In this document: in pieces, positions 59,030 to 64,000 of the stretch
Numbering within the stretch: position 1 is the first letter of the stretch
Layout: the number at the start of each line of letters is the position of its first letter
NCBI RefSeq assembly: GCF_000235365.1
Contig: NC_016450.1
Location: forward strand, 744,001-808,000
Direction of reading: 5' to 3'
Source of the DNA: Eremothecium cymbalariae DBVPG#7215
Taxonomy: Eukaryota > Ascomycota > Saccharomycetes > Saccharomycetales > Saccharomycetaceae
Length of the DNA: 64,000 nucleotides
Position numbers and translations under genes: made by a program
The notes under the pieces: model-generated
What the model was told of the DNA's origin: nothing
The model's database searches: none
Seen by the model: only the letters and a program-made list of their open reading frames with translations

Positions 59030-60301
59030 TTATAGGACAATTTCCTTCTCATTATCCCATCTCTCTCTTACAAATTTCCAATGAATAGAGGTCAATTCTT
59101 CCTTTTTCGCCTCTTTGTCACTATCCAAGGTGCCGCTAGGAAGATTATAAGTGGACAACTGCGCTAATGCGGCTAATTTTGTGAAAACACAGCTAGACAC
59201 ATCAGTTTTCACATAATCGATATCCTGGAACCATCTCCTTTCCCAATTGATGCCCTTTTGTTCCTCTATCTTTCTCAATTCTCTCTGCTGTTGCTCCAAA
59301 GCGGATTTCTCCTGGTGAATGCGTTGGAAGTCCCCTAAGTTGATGGCTTCAGCTACTTTATGCCATGCCTTCCTTGACTCCAAGGGGTGCTGTTCGTCTA
59401 TCGGTTTAACTTTCAAGTGCTGAATAGCGGTTTTCGAAGCATCGTAAAAGACCATATTCTGCGATTCTTTGGCAATCTTTTCATCCCCCCCAGTTATGTA
59501 CGAGATCCCTGACCACTGACCGCTGATGGTATATAAGCTGTTCTCCTTATTTTCAGCATCTTGACTAGATCTAAATATCCTAGCCTTGAAGGAATTCTTC
59601 TTACCTGAAAAATAGCCTTTGCCCCAATACTCTAGAACACAGAGATATCCATTTGAAGACTGGATATATGATTTCCCTTCTAATTCAATGAAAGGAGAAG
59701 CAGCTAGAAGACCCTCCAGATGCAAAGGTGGCAGACTAATTAAATATTGTTCGTCCAATTGTCCCAATTCCAAGATGGCATGCCCATACTGTTTAACCGA
59801 AACTGTGATTTTGGCAAAGGAAGACTTCACTTGGTTATATCCTTGTAACACAACCTTGTTTTTATCATTGTACACTGCATAGGCAGTTATAGGAGGGTGA
59901 TGGGATACTTGCTCCGATAAGAGGACAGTTTCGCCAAGGTCAGGATTTGAATGGTCCCCCTCCCACTGACCAACAAACAATTCACCCAAAAACGGATTCA
60001 ATGGCTTCTTCTCGTACTCCATAGATTCATTTCTAGAAGAATACTGCGATCTCAAAGTGGAAACAAACCACCTGGTGACGGCAATCATACGTAAAAGCTC
60101 CGCAGGTGTGCCATCTTGGGGTTCTTTGATGAAGGTGGCGTTCAAAAACAGGTCAGGATGTTGACACCAATACTGTGAGTATTCCACTAACGAAGTTGGC
60201 GACAAGATGAATGGAGGAGCTGTCAAAGAAGATAAATCGCCATTGAAGGAGGCAATAGACTTCAAAAATGACGTCCACATAGAAGAACTGGCTTGTGACA
60301 T
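59030..60301 (-). CDS. KES1: KES1/HES1, oxysterol-binding protein Osh4 type
   Basis: 423 residues from the ATG at 60301 (434 in S. cerevisiae Kes1/Osh4 and Hes1/Osh5). It has only the OSBP-related domain, without PH or ankyrin parts. The signature [11 protein letters not shown] is intact, the N-terminal lid region ([19 protein letters not shown]) is present, and [12 protein letters not shown] matches. The protein exchanges sterol for PI4P between membranes, mainly at the Golgi. S. cerevisiae has duplicates KES1 (YPL145C) and HES1 (YOR237W); here one copy stands for both, flanked by NOP53 (YPL side) and DFR1 (YOR side). Confidence 0.94.
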   Translation of the reverse strand: MSQASSSMWTSFLKSIASFNGDLSSLTAPPFILSPTSLVEYSQYWCQHPDLFLNATFIKEPQDGTPAELLRMIAVTRWFVSTLRSQYSSRNESMEYEKKPLNPFLGELFVGQWEGDHSNPDLGETVLLSEQVSHHPPITAYAVYNDKNKVVLQGYNQVKSSFAKITVSVKQYGHAILELGQLDEQYLISLPPLHLEGLLAASPFIELEGKSYIQSSNGYLCVLEYWGKGYFSGKKNSFKARIFRSSQDAENKENSLYTISGQWSGISYITGGDEKIAKESQNMVFYDASKTAIQHLKVKPIDEQHPLESRKAWHKVAEAINLGDFQRIHQEKSALEQQQRELRKIEEQKGINWERRWFQDIDYVKTDVSSCVFTKLAALAQLSTYNLPSGTLDSDKEAKKEELTSIHWKFVRERWDNEKEIVL

Positions 60302-60634
60302 GGTAATTGGTAGTAAAAAATAGGGATATCGTGCTTTTCAAAGGGCAATAATCGCAACAAAAACCTCTGAACAATACCTCAAGGCTATCTATTTCTGTAC
60401 TGACTGTCTTGATATTTCACCGCTCTCTATAAAAGTACTCGAAAATGAAGACGGCAAGGGACATCCAGAGATTTTGACAATTCTCTTGAGATATATATCA
60501 CGAGTTAAAGGTGCCGAACTTGGAAATACAGACTTCGATTAGAATAAAAAGGATTCGTAGATATCTAAGTAGGAGTTTTTCTGGATTACATTCACACAGC
60601 CTTCTACTCGTTTGCGGAAATCCAACTGTTGCAA
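60302..60634. other. Intergenic region KES1 - DFR1
   Basis: 333 bases, KES1 promoter and DFR1 3' region. Nothing further recognised; no U3 snoRNA here. Confidence 0.5.
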
Positions 60635-61273
60635 TCATTTACGATCATATAATGTGAAAGTCACCTGAAGACCGTTATCCGTAAAGGAATATTGTTTAGC
60701 AGGCAAGTCCACTGTTGGAGGTACAAACAGGCGAGGCCCTTCTTCATCCTGAAGAAATAATTCATGAATTTTCTTACTATCTAAGAAGACATCTGTCTGT
60801 ATTCTGTTTCCTGCATCGTGGTTAAGTTGCTCGATCTTCGTAATTAATAGATGATCAATGAGACTGTAACATTGGCTATAGATTTCCGCGCCTCCAATGA
60901 CGTATATACGCTCTAATTTTAAGTGTTCGGCAACCTCTTTCATTCTCTCAATGCTTCCTGACAAAGAGTTGCTGTGTATAACATGGCAGTTACCACCTTC
61001 ACCTTGAGGATCCCATTCCGAAGCAAAAGAACGTGATATCACTACATTCAATCTATCACGAAGGGGTTTTAACTTTGAGGGTATTGAATTCCAAGTTTTG
61101 CTTCCCATTATCACAGCATTTCTCTTTGCTGGATCAAAGGTTTCTGTAGTAACCTGTCTGAAATACTTGAGTTCTCTAGGGAGCTTCCATGGGAGTTGGT
61201 TACGAAATCCGATACCGAACTCAGGGATCAGACATGCAACTATTCCGACTACTTGGACTTTACCAGCAGTCAT
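60635..61273 (-). CDS. DFR1: DFR1, dihydrofolate reductase
   Basis: 212 residues from the ATG at 61273 (211 in S. cerevisiae, YOR236W). The start aligns with the orthologue: MTAGKVQVVGIVACL. The enzyme reduces dihydrofolate to tetrahydrofolate with NADPH. Active-site features: IGFRNQLPWKLPREL with the conserved Trp and acidic partner region, VIMGSKTWNSIP, NVVISR, and the glycine pair in YVIGGAEIYSQ. The frame stays open upstream, with an in-frame ATG at 61327 that would add a basic 18-residue extension. The gap to the divergent POC4 start is 178 bases. Confidence 0.95.
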   Translation of the reverse strand: MTAGKVQVVGIVACLIPEFGIGFRNQLPWKLPRELKYFRQVTTETFDPAKRNAVIMGSKTWNSIPSKLKPLRDRLNVVISRSFASEWDPQGEGGNCHVIHSNSLSGSIERMKEVAEHLKLERIYVIGGAEIYSQCYSLIDHLLITKIEQLNHDAGNRIQTDVFLDSKKIHELFLQDEEGPRLFVPPTVDLPAKQYSFTDNGLQVTFTLYDRK

Positions 61274-61451
61274 GACGGTCTTCCGGTGTGATAGTTGAAT
61301 CTGATTTCTACATTTAAGATGATGCATATAATCTTTTATTAAGATCACGGAGCCTTTAAAATCGCCCGTACGCTTGGCAAGATTATTAAAATTTGCGCAG
61401 GACAACCGACCAATGATAAAGAACAACCAACCTTGAGAAGTTCAAGCCCTA

Positions 61452-61844
61452 ATGTCAATAACCAAGACCAATCAACACGTATTTGAGACGTTTCTTGGAA
61501 ATCAAATTGAATTGCTGATTACAAAGCCTACTGATGCTTCTCAGAGTAAGAAAGTTCCACTGAGTATTATCATATCAACTTCTGCTTCTAATGGTGTAGG
61601 TAATAACAATTTGCTAGCAACGGTGTATGGAATTCCATATAGAGATAATGAGCCAGTGACCACAATGTTAGTGGGTTTAGAACATGATGAAACAAAAGAT
61701 TTTGTTACTAGACTTTGTCGTATACTGGTCAAAAAGTTCTGCCTTCCAACCTATGTTAGTTTAAGTGGGAGGCCTGGTCAATCTTTGAGCAGTGCTGAGC
61801 AGCTCTCAATTATAGAAAGGTGTATTGAGCACGTCACAAAGTGA
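61452..61844 (+). CDS. POC4: POC4/PBA4, proteasome assembly chaperone subunit
   Basis: 130 residues from the ATG at 61452 (148 in S. cerevisiae, YPL144W). It is a small beta-sandwich protein; similarity to Poc4 is concentrated in KKVPLSIIIS, LLATVYGIPYRD and the final helix. Poc4 forms a dimer with Irc25/Poc3 (Dmp1-Dmp2) that guides alpha-ring assembly of the 20S proteasome. Assignment depends on position beside KES1/DFR1 as well as on weak sequence match. Confidence 0.8.
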   Translation: MSITKTNQHVFETFLGNQIELLITKPTDASQSKKVPLSIIISTSASNGVGNNNLLATVYGIPYRDNEPVTTMLVGLEHDETKDFVTRLCRILVKKFCLPTYVSLSGRPGQSLSSAEQLSIIERCIEHVTK

Positions 61845-62477
61845 ACATTAGCATATATGTACTCCATTTTTTAGAACTTCCGCTCGAGCTTAACTGTAAA
61901 GTTTCAATTATTCGCCCTACAGTAGATATATATATGGACATATGGATACTACATATTGGATGTGATACTTGAAGTATAAATAATGCAAACGGAAGTCAAA
62001 TAAATCATTTTAGAAATATCGATTTTCGGTTGTCGAGGATCCATTACTGGACATGTAAGGTACCGGTCTCAACACTTGTATAACTGACACCAGAACGTCA
62101 GCATAAACCGGATTGAAAGAAAATGGATTACAAACTAGCTATGCGACGAAAACGACTAGAAACAAATTTTATATGCTGGTAATCTCTCGAACATTTATAC
62201 AATCTTTGAACACTTTTCCTCAAGACTAGTTCAAGTATCGCATCAATGACACAATATCCACTGACACGTGAGTTGATTTTAACTTGTGAACTTTATTCAT
62301 ACGCATTACAACACAAAAAGAGTCTGATGGGTTATTTATTGCCTATATATAATATATGTTTCACTTCAAATGGCCTTTGAGTAAATTGTATGTATGGATT
62401 CTCGATAGTTATTTTAAAAGTACTCAAGTTATAAACTTCAAAAAGACATAACTAAAATAGTTGCTAGATACTAAATA
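61845..62477. other. Intergenic region POC4 - flavin monooxygenase
   Basis: 633 AT-rich bases with no supported gene, tRNA or U3 snoRNA. An RTCACGTG-like sequence (GACACGTGA at about 62261) lies 215 bases upstream of the monooxygenase. Confidence 0.5.
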
Positions 62478-64000
62478 ATGTCTCCACCTGCAATCTTCCA
62501 TTCATATGATTCCCCCGATTCTGAAAGTAAAAGCCCTTCTTCAATTCTGAACGATGAAAGCTATTCTCCCGTGAAGGAATCACATTCGACCAAACACAAA
62601 AGTGAAAAGGTTGACTACTATAACAATGAGATATACCCGCCGATCACTAAGCATTCAGTAGATTATGATTTACCCGAAAGTAAGGTTTACGGTGAATATA
62701 AGGCATGCCCTGCGTTGATCCAGAACACAGCTGATTCAAACTTAAAACCGTTGGTAAAAAACTGGCTACTGAATTTTAATAACATGCTAAATGATGTAAA
62801 TGCGGGAATTGATTCAAGGAAAACAGCTAGTGAGTTAGAGAATTTATTCACAAACCATGCAAGTTGGAGAGATCACTTGGCACTTAGTTGGGATTTCCAT
62901 AGTTTTAATGGATTAAGGGAGTTGAAAAAGAGAATATGTCCTTTATTGGTAGCGGCAAGGCTAAAGAACGTTAAATTAGACGATTTAGCTGACTATCATT
63001 ACAAGCAAGGTTTTGGAAAAATTGTGATTCATGACCAGACTCCTGAACAGGTACCCATAGAGTGGATCCAAGTTTATTTTTCATTTGACAATAAAGTTGG
63101 AAACGGTAAGGGTGTTGCCCGTTTAGTTGCTGTGGAAGACGAAGAAACAGGGCTCGGTATATTGAAGTGCTTCACGTTTTATACTGTATTGGAGGATTTG
63201 AAATCTAATCCTGAGAGGACCTTCCGTAACAGACCTGAAGGAGTGAAGCATGGCTACCATCCAGGCCGTGAATCTTGGGCTGAGCAAAGAGCTCGTGAGA
63301 CTAGGTTCAGCAGATGTAACCAACCAACCGTGTTAATTGTTGGCGGTGGCCAAGGTGGGTTATCAATTGCTGCTAGGTTGAAAAGTTTTGGTATAACAAG
63401 TGTAATTGTGGAAAAGAACTCAAAAGTCGGTGATAACTGGAGAAATCGGTACAAATTTTTAGTGTTACACGACCCTATTTTGTATGATGAGATGCCATAT
63501 ATGAGCTTCCCCCCCACTTGGCCTATATATACATCTAAGGATAAGTTGGCAGATTGGTTTGATAGCTATGTGAAAAGTTTGGATTTAAACGTAAGGTGTA
63601 AAGCAACCGTGACAGGCGCAAGTTTTGATGAATGCAGAGGTAAATGGAAGGTAGAAGTAACGGACAATAAAACTGGCGATATAACATACTATAGGCCTCA
63701 GCACTTGATCATGGCAACTGGTCACTCTGGTGAACCTAGAATTCCACAATTCCCAGGCCAAGAAAAATTTGAAGGTAAAGTAATCCATTCCTCTCAATAT
63801 AACTCCGGTGTTGAATTCAGAGGCGGCAAAGTACTCGTTGTTGGGAGTTGTAGTTCTGCTCATGACATATGTCAGGACCTTTATGAACAAGGTGCAAAAG
63901 TTACAATGTTGCAAAGATCCTCCACATGTATCATAACCGCAAAGCACGGAACAGCACATAACAACAAGGGCTTATATGATGAAGACGGTCCTAAAATAGA
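62478..64000 (+). CDS. Flavin-dependent monooxygenase with NTF2-like N-terminal part (incomplete at right edge)
   Basis: The frame begins with the ATG at 62478 and is open for 507 codons to the edge. After a polar 90-residue start comes an NTF2/SnoaL-like region (ASWRDHLALSWDFHSFNG), common in fungal YUCCA-like monooxygenases. The FAD loop VGGGQGG is near residue 290, then ATGHSGEPRIP, the FMO-type motif FEGKVIHSSQY (FxGxxxHxxxY), and an NADPH-type loop VVGSCSSAHD. The last differs from the usual GxGxSG by having Cys in place of the second Gly. Such enzymes oxygenate small nucleophiles, aldehydes or ketones with NADPH and O2; the substrate here is unknown. No S. cerevisiae gene corresponds at this locus. 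Confidence 0.88.
   Translation, partial: MSPPAIFHSYDSPDSESKSPSSILNDESYSPVKESHSTKHKSEKVDYYNNEIYPPITKHSVDYDLPESKVYGEYKACPALIQNTADSNLKPLVKNWLLNFNNMLNDVNAGIDSRKTASELENLFTNHASWRDHLALSWDFHSFNGLRELKKRICPLLVAARLKNVKLDDLADYHYKQGFGKIVIHDQTPEQVPIEWIQVYFSFDNKVGNGKGVARLVAVEDEETGLGILKCFTFYTVLEDLKSNPERTFRNRPEGVKHGYHPGRESWAEQRARETRFSRCNQPTVLIVGGGQGGLSIAARLKSFGITSVIVEKNSKVGDNWRNRYKFLVLHDPILYDEMPYMSFPPTWPIYTSKDKLADWFDSYVKSLDLNVRCKATVTGASFDECRGKWKVEVTDNKTGDITYYRPQHLIMATGHSGEPRIPQFPGQEKFEGKVIHSSQYNSGVEFRGGKVLVVGSCSSAHDICQDLYEQGAKVTMLQRSSTCIITAKHGTAHNNKGLYDEDGPKI

Noticed and set aside
58565..62477. U3 snoRNA (SNR17), expected because S. cerevisiae SNR17A/B flank DFR1 and POC4
   Set aside because: No box A, C' or hinge-like sequence was seen in the KES1, DFR1 and POC4 gaps; the gene is probably elsewhere in this genome.

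Overview
The window is a gene-dense nuclear segment from a budding yeast of the family Saccharomycetaceae. Its genes are short, mostly uninterrupted and tightly packed on both strands, many with convergent ends under 100 bases apart. Almost every protein is recognisably the counterpart of a Saccharomyces cerevisiae protein. In order, the genes interleave two S. cerevisiae blocks: chromosome XVI left arm (YPL164C to YPL144W) and chromosome XV (YOR246C to YOR236W). Those two blocks are known sister regions from the ancient whole-genome duplication, so a single interleaved copy points to a lineage that did not undergo it (Kluyveromyces, Lachancea, Eremothecium, Zygosaccharomyces or Torulaspora type). 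Moderate AT richness fits Kluyveromyces or a close relative, but the species cannot be fixed from the sequence alone.

Left part (1-18,600): a truncated MLH3, a Ser/Thr-rich wall protein (SVS1/SRL1 type), a STIMATE-like membrane protein (YPL162C), BEM4, an unrecognised small reading frame, ENV9, the cytosolic leucyl-tRNA synthetase CDC60, PET20, an alpha/beta-hydrolase not at this place in S. cerevisiae, and AIM44. The CDC60-PET20 gap holds what looks like a broken reading frame.

Middle (18,600-34,200): TGS1, PRM4, KIP2, PEP4, RAD53 and DGA1, separated by the largest gaps of the window. The 2.9-kb divergent gap between RAD53 and DGA1 is G+C-elevated, strand-skewed and devoid of a convincing gene. 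It is the least explained part of the window.

Right part (34,400-64,000): RRD2, ESA1, PRP46, PUS7, SSP2, MET7, the kinase YPL150W, an ecdysoneless/SGT1-family protein, ATG5, ABP140/TRM140 split by a +1 frameshift site, PPT2, PXA1, YOR238W, NOP53, KES1, DFR1, POC4, and a flavin monooxygenase running off the right edge. No tRNA, rRNA, transposon with coding capacity, centromere or CRISPR array was found.

The genes are housekeeping functions rather than one pathway: DNA repair and checkpoint (MLH3, RAD53), translation and tRNA modification (CDC60, PUS7, ABP140), RNA processing (TGS1, PRP46, NOP53), folate metabolism (MET7, DFR1), lipid handling (DGA1, PXA1, KES1, ENV9), cell polarity and cytokinesis (BEM4, AIM44, KIP2), vacuole and autophagy (PEP4, ATG5), and proteasome assembly (POC4). 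Standout observations are the preserved CTT-AGG-C frameshift in ABP140, a 16-bp-arm CACGTG inverted repeat between PPT2 and PXA1, a perfect 15-bp-arm hairpin inside PPT2, and the RAD53-DGA1 island.
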